A stretch of 9,975 nucleotides of DNA from CAYNQN01 sp964530525 (GTDB taxonomy: Bacteria; Actinomycetota; Acidimicrobiia; Acidimicrobiales; Acidimicrobilacustridaceae). The first letter of the stretch is position 1. Every line of letters starts with the position of its first letter. The translations under genes were made by a program, and so were the position numbers. The stretch lies in NCBI GenBank assembly GCA_964530525.1, contig CAZHBH010000074.1:1-9975 (forward strand), given 5' to 3'. The notes beneath the pieces are model-generated. The model made no database searches. It saw only the letters and a program-made list of their open reading frames with translations, and was not told the DNA's origin. Of the stretch, positions 1-7,021 are shown piece after piece.

Positions 1-3000
1 TCACCTCTTCGCCCTCGAAGGCCGAGAGCTCCGGGCTGATGGTGAGTGACACGTCAGGTGCCGGGGCGGCCACGACGGTGTGCTCGACCGTGTTGGATGT
101 GGAGCCCGAGACGACTGCCGGATCCGTCGGGACGAACGTGGCGGTGAGGTCGTGGGTGCCTGGCTCGAGACCGAAGACGACGGTCGTAGCACTCCCGTCG
201 AAGACGCCGACGGTACCCAACGCGGTTTCACCGTCGAAGAACGTGACCATCCCCTGGCGAGCCGCCAACGGTGAGACGCTCGCGGTGAGTGTCACGCCCT
301 GACCCGACGAGACCTCAGGCACAACCGACAGAGTGGTGCTGGTTGCCACCGGAGAGCTCACGACGAGCTGGGTGTAGCGAGGCGATATGGAGCCCTGGTA
401 GAGCGTCGGATCCGTAGGCGTGAACACGCCCCACACCTCGTATGTGCCCGCAGGCAGCGAGGCCGTCGCCGCCGAGTTGGAGACCCTGGCGAGGCCCAAG
501 CCGCTGGAGGTGCTGGTTGAGGTGGAGGCGTTGGCCGAACCCAAGGCCGTCACCTGTCCGGATCCCACGTTCTGTGCGAAGTAGGCCATGGATCCCTCGA
601 CGCCACCGGTGACGAAGCCGTTGATCTGGCTCCACGCCTGACCTTGAAGGGCCGGGGTCGGCTCAGGTTGATCGGTGAATGACGTGCTGCCGGTCGGCGC
701 GATCGACACGATGTTCGACGCTGTGGGCATGGCTCCCGGGAAGTCGGGGGAACCAGGCTCAACCACCTCGTAGTCCAAGATGATCGGCTCGGATCGCGCA
801 AACCCGAGGTTGCCGTTGTCCCCGGGGTAGGGCACCGAGATGATCCCTGAACCCACGAGGCGTAGTGGCTCCCACCAGATCTTCAGTTGGTGGGTACCGA
901 CTGCCGTGACGCCCGTAAGGGTCATCGTTGACGCAGGGGCGAAGCTGCTCGGCGAGCCGAAGAGCGTCACGTCACCGCCGTCCAACTGGTAGAAGATCCC
1001 ACCCGAGCCGATGCCGAACGGGAGCTCCTGGCCGTGGGCGAGCACCTGCGCCATCACATAGAGGCGGTTGCTCAACACGCCCGCCGGGATGTAGTCGCCT
1101 CCCTGGAGCGTGGTCATCATCGCACGGATCTCAGTCGGCACGAGATCGCCGACCACCTCGTGCGGAACCGTGTTCGACGGGCTCGAATCCCAGAACCAGG
1201 CGGTCTGGTTGCTCGGAACGAAGACAGCCTGAAGGTCGTGGTCTCCTGGCGCGAGGGCGATCTCCACGGACAGCTCACCTGGGGTCGTCTCGTCGACCGG
1301 GATCCCCCTGTTGCCCCCACTCGTGCGGACCTCCTGGAGGCCCTGGTCGGGCTCGTTGCGGTCGTAGAGGTGAACGGCGCCCACGATCGGCGTGCCGCCC
1401 CACCCGTCAGGCGCCGGATCCAGGGAGATGTCCACCGTCGCCGGCTGGCCGGTGGCAACCATCCCCGGTGCGTCGATCTCCACTCCCAGCACGGTCTTCT
1501 GGACGGGAGCGGTCACGGTGTGGCTGACCGTCTCACTGGGTGGCGTGATCGTCAGGTCGTTCATCCTGAAGCCCTGAGGCACCATGTATGCCCACAGCTC
1601 GTGCTCGCCCTGGGAGAGCGCCGGGGTCGGCAGCGGTGCGAGGGGGCTGGGGTCGAAGTTGGACGGCATCTCGAGTCGCGACGTCTTCGTGATCCCGGAC
1701 TCGCTGTTCGTGTTGGCCTCACCGATGAGGGTGTCGCCCGAGTAGTAGTAGACGGTTCCCACGCTCGTGGAACCGATCTCGACTCCGTCTACCCGCTCGA
1801 TCTCCACGTCGATGAAGACGGGCTCCCCGAACGCAGTGGGGCCCGACGGCGTCACCGAGATGTTGGTGATGTGGGTGGGGTTCCCGGGAGCGACCGAACC
1901 GGTGCTCGTGAGCGTGAAGCTGGTGGCGCCACCTGCGATGAGGGAGTTGACGGTCGAAGCCCTCGACGTGTTGGAGGCGTCGCGGCAGGTTCCTGCCGGA
2001 GAACCCGGGACGAAGAAGTCCGAGTCTTCCAGCGTGATGCCGCCGTTCGTGCCGGCCCTGGTGCCCTCGGTCTCGACATCGAACGGACCGAGAACGCAGT
2101 CGGAGCTGAGGGTGACCGGCCCGTCGCCGAGGTCCATGGAGATCGGCTGGAAGACCAACTCCAGGTCCAACCAGGCATCGGCGTCGGGGCCCGACGCGAT
2201 GGCTCCGGGGTTCTCACCCAGAGAGTTGAGGTAGCCGGTGATCGTGTGGCCGTCGAGCGGATCGCCCACGACGAGCGTCGTCTCGCGCATGGTCGAGCTG
2301 TTGGACACGGGCGTGACGAGCCAACCACTGAGGTCCTGGCTCTGGTCGAAGTTGGTCAGGAAGGCAGCGACCCAGTCGTTGAAGCCTCCTGACACCTGGC
2401 CTGTCGCGCCGTTGAAGTCCATGGTCCACGTCGGGCTCGCCACCCGCTGCGTGTGGAAGCTGGCGTTGACCTGCGGGATGGCGTACCACGGACGCTGACC
2501 GGACACCGGGAAGTAGTTGTGGTCGCCGGAGTACTCGGCCCGGAGCTGATAGCCCCCTCTGACGAGGCCCGTTGCCTCGATCACGGCCGAGGCCGAACCG
2601 CCGGAGGAGATCAGCGTCCCTCGGCCCAGGAGCTCGTCGCCGTTGTAGAGCAGCACCTCACCCGTCGGAGCTGCCACCGGGGTGGGAGACGACACCGTCG
2701 CAGTCACGGTCGTGGAGGCGGGAGTGTCGGGACGGGTGTTGTTGTTACCGACCGGATCGGCGCTGAGAGAGATGGCCGAGACCAGTCGGTTCGCCGGGTT
2801 GACCACCTGCACCATCACGGGCTCGGAGCTCGACGGGTCGTAGCCGGACACGCCGAGGTAGGTGGCCGTGATCGAGCGGCTGCCGATCGTGTTGAGCGGT
2901 GCCGTGAGAGTCGCGACCCCCTCGAAGTTCAGCTCTGCGTATCCGAGGATCGTTGCGCCGTCGTCGAACCGGACGACACCGAAGGGCGCATCGACGGTGG

Positions 3001-3853
3001 CCATGAACGTCGCGTCGTACCCCGCTGCGACCGCCGGCGGGTTCACCGAGAGCTCGGTAGTGGTGGGAACGGTCACGCCTCCACCCTGGATGATGGATGT
3101 CTGGAAGAGAGCGGGAGCCGGTTGACCCGATGCAGGCCAGCAGCGGACGTTCGCCAGCTGAGCGGAGTCGGCCTGGAACACGTAGCCGGAGGTGGGCTCG
3201 TTCGTTCCCGGCACCCTTGATGAGATGTTGCTGCCGATTTCGCCTGTCGCGAGCACCGTCACGTCGATGGCCGGGAGCTGGAAGTAGGTGTTGTTCTCTG
3301 GCGGCGTCGTGTTCTTCGGCACCAACGGCACGTAGAGCACGATGCGCCCGGGGTTGTAGTCAGTGGTGTTGACCGCGACCGTGGGCTCACCATCGAATCC
3401 GTGGCCCGTGCCGGGCACCACCGCCACGCTCTGCACTGCGGCGTTCGCCGGCAGCGAGTACATGAAGTTGATGTTCAACAGGAAGTTGACAGACACCTCG
3501 CCTATTGGCGATGGGTTCGTGTCGGGGAAGAAGCCCTCATGCGGCTGGATCCGATAGGTGAACTCCGTGTCGGGTGCGACGGTGGCCGGAGCAGTCGTGT
3601 CGAAGCCCATCTCGTTGGCCTGGGGTTGGGCGCCAGCCGGAGCACGACCGATGCAATCGGTGTCGAAGGTGACGCTGGTGGTCACACCCTCGGGCGGCTC
3701 TTGCGCGCCGGCCACCGATGGCGGCGGGACGGCCAGTGCGAGCAGCGAGCCCACCATGGCCAGCACCAACAAGGCCACGGTGACCGCTCGCCATCTCTTC
3801 AAACGTGCGGACGCGACCGCGCCGCGCGCACCTCTACCCAACGATGAACTCAT
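1..3853 (-). CDS. Large secreted multi-domain protein with bacterial Ig-like repeats (C-terminus outside window)
   Basis: I walked this frame codon by codon from the ATG at 3853 to the window edge: 1284 codons with no stop. The ATG follows a GGGGGG Shine-Dalgarno-like run 5-10 bases upstream, and an in-frame stop at 3875-3877 limits the start. Residues 1-22 are basic (R7, R10, R17, K19, R20, R22), residues 23-42 are hydrophobic, and a signal peptidase site is likely after AGA (residue 50). Residues about 57-260 form a beta-rich domain with one Cys near each end (DTDC and VRCW). Residues about 262-348 and 1168-1262 match the Big_3_5 type of Ig-like repeat well (TTTELSV...VRFDDG...SITATYLG; TSTTLSV...VTFFDGE...HDLTATF). 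About four looser repeats lie between, at roughly 355-460, 665-782, 783-905 and 905-1170. Residues 463-650 form a separate domain with two Cys (SSDC, GTCRD). Another repeat starts at the edge. No catalytic motif or anchor is visible, so this is probably a cell-surface or adhesive protein. The exact role is unknown. Confidence 0.88.
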   Translation of the reverse strand, partial: MSSSLGRGARGAVASARLKRWRAVTVALLVLAMVGSLLALAVPPPSVAGAQEPPEGVTTSVTFDTDCIGRAPAGAQPQANEMGFDTTAPATVAPDTEFTYRIQPHEGFFPDTNPSPIGEVSVNFLLNINFMYSLPANAAVQSVAVVPGTGHGFDGEPTVAVNTTDYNPGRIVLYVPLVPKNTTPPENNTYFQLPAIDVTVLATGEIGSNISSRVPGTNEPTSGYVFQADSAQLANVRCWPASGQPAPALFQTSIIQGGGVTVPTTTELSVNPPAVAAGYDATFMATVDAPFGVVRFDDGATILGYAELNFEGVATLTAPLNTIGSRSITATYLGVSGYDPSSSEPVMVQVVNPANRLVSAISLSADPVGNNNTRPDTPASTTVTATVSSPTPVAAPTGEVLLYNGDELLGRGTLISSGGSASAVIEATGLVRGGYQLRAEYSGDHNYFPVSGQRPWYAIPQVNASFHTQRVASPTWTMDFNGATGQVSGGFNDWVAAFLTNFDQSQDLSGWLVTPVSNSSTMRETTLVVGDPLDGHTITGYLNSLGENPGAIASGPDADAWLDLELVFQPISMDLGDGPVTLSSDCVLGPFDVETEGTRAGTNGGITLEDSDFFVPGSPAGTCRDASNTSRASTVNSLIAGGATSFTLTSTGSVAPGNPTHITNISVTPSGPTAFGEPVFIDVEIERVDGVEIGSTSVGTVYYYSGDTLIGEANTNSESGITKTSRLEMPSNFDPSPLAPLPTPALSQGEHELWAYMVPQGFRMNDLTITPPSETVSHTVTAPVQKTVLGVEIDAPGMVATGQPATVDISLDPAPDGWGGTPIVGAVHLYDRNEPDQGLQEVRTSGGNRGIPVDETTPGELSVEIALAPGDHDLQAVFVPSNQTAWFWDSSPSNTVPHEVVGDLVPTEIRAMMTTLQGGDYIPAGVLSNRLYVMAQVLAHGQELPFGIGSGGIFYQLDGGDVTLFGSPSSFAPASTMTLTGVTAVGTHQLKIWWEPLRLVGSGIISVPYPGDNGNLGFARSEPIILDYEVVEPGSPDFPGAMPTASNIVSIAPTGSTSFTDQPEPTPALQGQAWSQINGFVTGGVEGSMAYFAQNVGSGQVTALGSANASTSTSTSSGLGLARVSNSAATASLPAGTYEVWGVFTPTDPTLYQGSISPRYTQLVVSSPVATSTTLSVVPEVSSGQGVTLTASVSPLAARQGMVTFFDGETALGTVGVFDGSATTVVFGLEPGTHDLTATFVPTDPAVVSGSTSNTVEHTVVAAPAPDVSLTISPELSAFEGEEV

Positions 3854-3871
3854 TGAACCCCCCTGGATTGC

Positions 3872-3900
3872 TTGCTACTGACTGACTGCTACTGACTCGT
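3872..3900 (-). promoter_or_regulatory. Candidate promoter with 14-base tandem duplication upstream of the Ig-like surface protein
   Basis: On the plus strand TGCTACTGACTGAC (3873-3886) is followed directly by TGCTACTGACTCGT (3887-3900). The first 11 bases are identical, and a partial third copy (TGACTCGG) starts at 3901. Read on the minus strand, the two units give GTAGCAG and GTAGCAA. TAGCAA at 3877-3872 resembles the putative -10 hexamers of three other genes in the window. Used as a -10, it would put transcription start near 3864, about ten bases before the ATG at 3853, with the G-run inside the short leader. I found no convincing -35. The promoter role is inference; the duplication is seen directly. 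Confidence 0.4.
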
Positions 3901-3945
3901 TGACTCGGTTGCTTCCTTGCTCTGTTGGCCGGGCCGATGCCGAGG

Positions 3946-3978
3946 TCGGCGGGTTGCCGACCGGGCACGACCCGCCGA
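3946..3978 (-). terminator. Hairpin terminator after the LysR-family gene
   Basis: TCGGCGGGT (3946-3954) pairs perfectly with ACCCGCCGA (3970-3978). Inside the loop, TGCC (3955-3958) pairs with GGCA (3964-3967), leaving a two-base bulge. The stem begins six bases beyond the LysR stop codon (3984-3986) in the direction of transcription. There is no U-tract, which is common for actinobacterial terminator hairpins. It argues that the downstream Ig-like gene is transcribed separately. Confidence 0.6.
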
Positions 3979-3983
3979 GGCCC

Positions 3984-4919
3984 TCAGCGCCGCACCTCCG
4001 AGAAGGGAGGCGCGGCGGAGAGATCGGCCTCGAGGGGCCGGGTCTCGGCGAACACGTCTCGCAGCGACACCACCGCGGGGCGGTGGGAGTCGCTGGCGCG
4101 GAAGGCGATCGACACGGGGATCACCCAGCCGCTGCTGTCGACCCGCAGCTCCACCAGCTCGCCGCTGGCGATCTCGCCCGCCACCACGGAGCGGGCCACC
4201 ACGCGCGGGGCCTCGGCGCCGTCAGGGCCCATGGGAGCGCTGAGCTCGTCGAGGGACACCCCACTGCGCTGAGCGAGGGGATGGCCCGGGGGTACCACCC
4301 ACACGATGGGGTCGCTGAAGAGCGTCTCGATGCTCAGCTTGGCGGGCGGCAGGACGAATGCCCCTGCAGCAGTCTCGGGAGTGGCGGAGAGCCCCGACGA
4401 GCCGTTGCTCTCGGCGTGCTCTGCCTGCGGCCCCGGTGAGCTCTCGTCCGGCCCGGCCTCGGCAGGAGCAGCGAGAGGGGCCGGCTCCTCCACGAATGCC
4501 CCGAGGCCCACGTCGGCCCTCCCCGCGCTGAGCGCCGCCAGGATCTCCTGGGCGTCGTCCACCAGCTCCACCTCGGCGCGGCGCGAAGCCAGCCGCGACT
4601 GGAAGGGGGCCACAGCCGACGCCACGGTGCGCTGGACGAGCACCCGCAGCATGTCTTCGTCCTGGACTGCGGCTAGGCCGTCCTCCATCAGCTCCACCGC
4701 ACGGCGGGCGTACGGGAGCAGCCGGTAACCGGCGGGGCTCAGCGCCATGCCGTGCGCCTGGCGCACGAAGAGCTTCTTGCCCACCCGCTCCTCCAACCGC
4801 CGGACGCGCTCCGAGACCGACTGCTGGGTCACGCCAAGGCGCCGAGCTGCGCGGGAGACCGACTGCTCGTTGGCAACAAGTGCCATGGTCTTCATGTCCT
4901 CAACGCTGATCGAGGCCAT
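3984..4919 (-). CDS. LysR-family transcriptional regulator with atypical effector domain
   Basis: This is a 311-residue LysR-type regulator. Residues 4-62 form the winged helix-turn-helix, with the family hallmarks SRAARRLGVTQQSVSERVRRLEERVGKKLF and SPAGYRLLPYA (each as two segments in sequence). Residues 88-142 look like the first half of the effector-binding domain and end in the usual ADVGLG strand. A low-complexity Ala/Pro/Glu/Ser segment follows (about 144-190), then the familiar FSDPIVWVVPPGHPLA and VSLDEL elements. The chain then jumps almost straight to what looks like the final strands (GEIASGELVELRV, residues 249-260), so most of the second subdomain appears to be missing. I chose the ATG at 4919 because AGGAG lies six bases before it; the in-frame ATG at 4958 adds 13 unconserved residues and lacks such a site. 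The gene is divergent from the DUF7144-type gene and upstream of the surface-protein gene. Its targets are unknown; autoregulation is suggested by the inverted repeat at its promoter. Confidence 0.9.
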   Translation of the reverse strand: MASISVEDMKTMALVANEQSVSRAARRLGVTQQSVSERVRRLEERVGKKLFVRQAHGMALSPAGYRLLPYARRAVELMEDGLAAVQDEDMLRVLVQRTVASAVAPFQSRLASRRAEVELVDDAQEILAALSAGRADVGLGAFVEEPAPLAAPAEAGPDESSPGPQAEHAESNGSSGLSATPETAAGAFVLPPAKLSIETLFSDPIVWVVPPGHPLAQRSGVSLDELSAPMGPDGAEAPRVVARSVVAGEIASGELVELRVDSSGWVIPVSIAFRASDSHRPAVVSLRDVFAETRPLEADLSAAPPFSEVRR

Positions 4920-5260
4920 TCTCCACTCCTGCAACCGAGGAATCCTGCCGGATCTCACTTTGCTACAGGTGAACTGTAGAGAATCCTAAGGAGATTGGCA
5001 ATACCGGGGCCCAAATTCGCCCCAGAACAGCCGAAGAGCCCCATTCACCTCCGAGATTGCCTTTCGTCTTCCCGGAGTAGTCAGGTCTTTTATTGACATA
5101 TGCCAGGAATATGCCGTCCGGGGCCTACCACGGCGCCGGTGCCCGGCTCGTCGGTTCGGAGGCGGTGAGGTCGCTGGCGGAACGCTTCTGGAGGATCACC
5201 CCTCCCGGAACGGCAGCGTGCTAGCCAGGAACCGGCCACAACCTGAGTGAAGGAGAGGTC
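4920..5260. other. Intergenic region between divergent LysR-family and DUF7144-type genes
   Basis: The 341 bases carry regulatory sequence but no supported gene. The left part holds the LysR promoter and inverted repeat. The middle (about 5085-5115) is AT-rich for this window, with TTGACA at 5093-5098 and two ATATGCC copies (5098-5104 and 5109-5115) 11 bases apart. No -10 lies at a normal distance from that TTGACA. The right part leads into the DUF7144 Shine-Dalgarno AGGAG at 5251-5255. A 37-codon frame at 5111-5224 lacks a properly spaced ribosome-binding site, and I do not call it. Confidence 0.5.
4960..4979 (-). promoter_or_regulatory. Candidate LysR promoter -10 overlapped by a perfect inverted repeat
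   Basis: CTACAGGTGAACTGTAG at 4963-4979 is a perfect inverted repeat with six-base arms and a five-base centre. On the minus strand TAGCAA (4965-4960) overlaps one arm and would serve as a -10, placing transcription start near 4953 and a leader of about 34 bases with the AGGAG site before the ATG at 4919. A palindrome on top of the promoter fits autorepression, which is usual for LysR-type regulators. The T/A spacing is 13 bases, not the classic T-N11-A, so the link to this protein is inference. Confidence 0.45.
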
Positions 5261-5674
5261 ATGACTGCTTCAACTCCCGTCGGATACCGTCAGGGCGACG
5301 GGTGGGTGCTCTTCTCCGGAGTGGTGCTCATCCTCGCAGGCGTCATGGGGATCCTCGACGGCCTCTGGGCGATAGCCCAGGGCGACGAGCAGACCCTCGT
5401 CCAGGTGAACAACCACATCGTCCTCTGGGACGACAACCTCGCGGTCTGGGGTTGGATCTACCTGATCGGTGGGATCGTCGTCGTCCTCGCCGGCATCGGC
5501 GTCCTCGGCCGAGCCGAGTGGGCGACGTTCGTGGGGATCCTGGTGGCAGCGCTTTGGATCATCATCCGGCTGCCATGGATATTCGCCTTCCCGATCGTCA
5601 CGCTCATCGGGGTGGTGCTAGCGGTGCTGGTGATCTACGGGCTCGCCATGTACGGCGGCCGAGCGAGCGACTAG
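5261..5674 (+). CDS. DUF7144-type four-helix membrane protein
   Basis: The 137-residue protein has a short hydrophilic N-terminus and four hydrophobic segments, at about 15-38, 61-82, 87-103 and 108-130. The pattern GWVLFSGVVLILAGVMGILDGL, the central WDDNLAVWGWIYLIGG (both as seen in sequence), and the closing VIYGLAMYGG match the DUF7144 family of small actinobacterial integral membrane proteins as I remember it. The biochemical role of the family is not known. The ATG at 5261 is preceded by AGGAG at 5251-5255 with five-base spacing. The gene is divergent from the LysR gene, so it is a possible target of that regulator. A strong hairpin 10 bases after the stop probably limits read-through into the carbonic anhydrase gene. 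Confidence 0.82.
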   Translation: MTASTPVGYRQGDGWVLFSGVVLILAGVMGILDGLWAIAQGDEQTLVQVNNHIVLWDDNLAVWGWIYLIGGIVVVLAGIGVLGRAEWATFVGILVAALWIIIRLPWIFAFPIVTLIGVVLAVLVIYGLAMYGGRASD

Positions 5675-5684
5675 CTCTGGGTCG

Positions 5685-5736
5685 GGTCCCCGTCCGAGCC
5701 GAGCGTCCACGTCGAGCTCGGTCCCGGACGGGGTCC
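5685..5736 (+). terminator. Hairpin terminator or attenuator after the DUF7144-type gene
   Basis: CCCCGTCCG (5688-5696) pairs with CGGACGGGG (5725-5733), and CCGAGC (5699-5704) pairs with GCTCGG (5716-5721). The two stems are separated by a two-by-three internal loop and closed by an 11-base apical loop. Two outer G-C pairs extend the stem past one mismatch. The hairpin starts about ten bases after the stop codon and has no U-tract. It could terminate, or it could attenuate expression of the carbonic anhydrase gene 54 bases further on. Confidence 0.55.
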
Positions 5737-5789
5737 GGCGGACGGGCGAGAGTTGCGGCGATCCCCCGAGCGGGCAGAGGCTGGGCGTC

Positions 5790-6278
5790 ATGGCCGACAT
5801 CTTGAAGCTCCTCGAGGCGAACGAGGCCTACTCGTCGGCTCGCGCACAGGTGACCGACGCTAAGCCGGGTCGCCACCTCGCAGTGGTCACGTGCATGGAC
5901 GCCCGCATCGACGTGTACGCCGCGCTCGGCCTCCACCTGGGCGAGGCCCACGTGATCCGCAACGCCGGTGGCAGGGTCACCGAAGACGTCCTTCGGAGCC
6001 TCGCCCTGTCCACCCACGTGCTCGGCGTGCACACCGTCGTGGTGATGCAGCACACCAAGTGCGGGCTGACCGGAGTGACCGACGACGACCTGCGCTCCAT
6101 CACCGGTGCCGATATGGGCTTCCTGCCGATCGACGACCACGCTGCCGCGCTGCGCGAAGACATCGACGTCCTCGCCGGCACGCCGTACCTGGCACCCCTC
6201 AAGGTGATCGCCGGGTTCGTCTACAACGTCACCACAGGACACGTGGACGACGTGGTTCGCTGGCAGCGCCCAGCCTGA
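5790..6278 (+). CDS. Beta-class carbonic anhydrase (small Rv1284-like type)
   Basis: This 162-residue cytoplasmic enzyme interconverts CO2 and bicarbonate. The beta-class zinc site is complete: C35 and the Asp/Arg pair D37-R39 in CMDAR, then H88 and C91 in HTKCG. The RNAGGR segment (57-62) that follows the first ligand in this family is also present. Length and ligand positions match the small mycobacterial Rv1284 type, as I recall it. The ATG at 5790 has a modest GAGG (5777-5780) nine bases upstream. The gene follows the DUF7144-type gene by 115 bases, which include a strong hairpin, so co-transcription is uncertain. It converges with pyrE, with 30 bases between the two stop codons. Bicarbonate is a substrate for pyrimidine and fatty-acid synthesis, but the convergent layout gives no evidence of co-regulation. 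Confidence 0.93.
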   Translation: MADILKLLEANEAYSSARAQVTDAKPGRHLAVVTCMDARIDVYAALGLHLGEAHVIRNAGGRVTEDVLRSLALSTHVLGVHTVVVMQHTKCGLTGVTDDDLRSITGADMGFLPIDDHAAALREDIDVLAGTPYLAPLKVIAGFVYNVTTGHVDDVVRWQRPA

Positions 6279-6302
6279 GCCGGGCGAGCTCGGCACCAGC
6301 CG

Positions 6303-6324
6303 CTCCGCCTACGAAGAGGCGGAG
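6303..6324. terminator. Hairpin between convergent carbonic anhydrase and pyrE genes
   Basis: CTCCGCCT (6303-6310) pairs perfectly with AGGCGGAG (6317-6324) around the six-base loop ACGAAG. The hairpin lies 24 bases after the carbonic anhydrase stop and contains the pyrE stop codon (6309-6311) plus the last pyrE codons. It could terminate in either direction. No U-tract is present on either side. Confidence 0.42.
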
Positions 6325-6899
6325 GCAGCGCCACCGACGGGCGGTATGCCGAGGTCGGCGTAGGTGAACAGCGGCTCGTAGGCGACGCCGACCTCGTCGA
6401 AGAAGCGACGTGCCACCTCTCCGCGGTCCACGACCGTCATGGCGAGAACCACCTGGGCGCCGGTCTCCTCGAGCACCCTGGCGTAGGCCTTCTGGATTGA
6501 GCCACCGGTGGTCACGATGTCGTCCACCAGCAGCACCCGGTCGCCCGCGCCGAGCACCGCTCCCTCCACCGACTGGTTCGTTCCACGGCCCTTGGGCTCC
6601 TTGCGCACCACGAACCACCTCTTGGCTGCCACGAGGGCCACGCCATGCGCGAACTGGTCGGCACCCATGGTGAGACCCCCGACCGCGTCGTACTCCACAC
6701 CTCGCTCGGCGGCCGCTTCGACGATCACCTCGCACGCCAGGCGGAGGTCGTGGCCTTCAGCCAGCGCCCGCTTGGCGTCGATGAAGTGGTTGCTCATCTC
6801 ACCGGAAGCCAACCGGAAGGGCTCGTCGGCCTCGCGCAGGCCCTTGGCCTTCACGACCTCGAGCAGCTGGGCACGCAGCGGCGTCATGGCGCCGAGCAT
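6309..6899 (-). CDS. pyrE: Orotate phosphoribosyltransferase
   Basis: PyrE converts orotate and PRPP to orotidine 5'-monophosphate in de novo pyrimidine synthesis. The 196-residue protein has the diagnostic PRPP-binding loop VLLVDDIVTTGGS (122-134). The mobile catalytic loop region carries VVRKEPKGRGT (97-107) with K100 and K103. The N-terminal orotate/PRPP segment is FRLASGEMSNHFIDAKRAL (28-46). The length is normal for the family. The start is uncertain by four codons: ATG at 6899 has a weak GGGG nearby, while ATG at 6887 would give the more typical N-terminus MTPLRAQLLE. The gene stands alone, convergent with the carbonic anhydrase gene and divergent from the F420-type oxidoreductase gene, with no other pyr gene in view. 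Confidence 0.94.
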   Translation of the reverse strand: MLGAMTPLRAQLLEVVKAKGLREADEPFRLASGEMSNHFIDAKRALAEGHDLRLACEVIVEAAAERGVEYDAVGGLTMGADQFAHGVALVAAKRWFVVRKEPKGRGTNQSVEGAVLGAGDRVLLVDDIVTTGGSIQKAYARVLEETGAQVVLAMTVVDRGEVARRFFDEVGVAYEPLFTYADLGIPPVGGAASASS

Positions 6900-7021
6900 G
6901 CCACGACCCCGTCGCTCTCAAGGAACGCCCATCCCGGCGCAGCTCACCGAGGCGGACCTGGCGCTCTCCCGACCGACGTTCGTCGACGCAAGCCGCAGAC
7001 CCCTGTGGTAGCAACGGCGGG
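6900..7021. promoter_or_regulatory. Divergent pyrE / oxidoreductase promoter region
   Basis: The 122 bases must hold both promoters. For the plus-strand gene, TAGCAA at 7009-7014 lies eight bases before the GTG at 7022, the spacing expected if the transcript begins at the start codon. The self-complementary octamer CGTCGACG (6981-6988), preceded by CGACG (6974-6978), occupies the -35 zone and could be a protein site. I found no recognisable -10 for pyrE and no good -35 on either strand. Confidence 0.4.

Noticed and set aside
499..540. Ser/Thr-alternating stretch in the Ig-like protein as a microsatellite or phase-variable tract
   Set aside because: The codons are mixed and there is no pure DNA repeat, so it is a low-complexity loop in the protein and not a slippage tract.
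1034..2392. 452-codon plus-strand frame, rich in Arg, Gly and His
   Set aside because: It is antisense to the Ig-like gene, has no recognisable domain and has the composition of a GC-rich shadow frame. The opposite strand has a continuous frame with a signal peptide and recognisable repeats.
4920..4958. Earlier in-frame start for the LysR gene, adding 13 residues
   Set aside because: It lacks a ribosome-binding site and would put the start next to the predicted promoter. The ATG at 4919 has AGGAG at six-base spacing and gives the normal LysR N-terminus.
5093..5121. TTGACA as a complete promoter for the DUF7144-type gene
   Set aside because: No -10-like hexamer lies 16-19 bases downstream; the bases there are GC-rich.
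5111..5224. 37-codon frame in the LysR/DUF7144 gap
   Set aside because: The only AGGA before it is two bases from the ATG, too close for a ribosome-binding site. The peptide has no signal, helix or motif that supports it.
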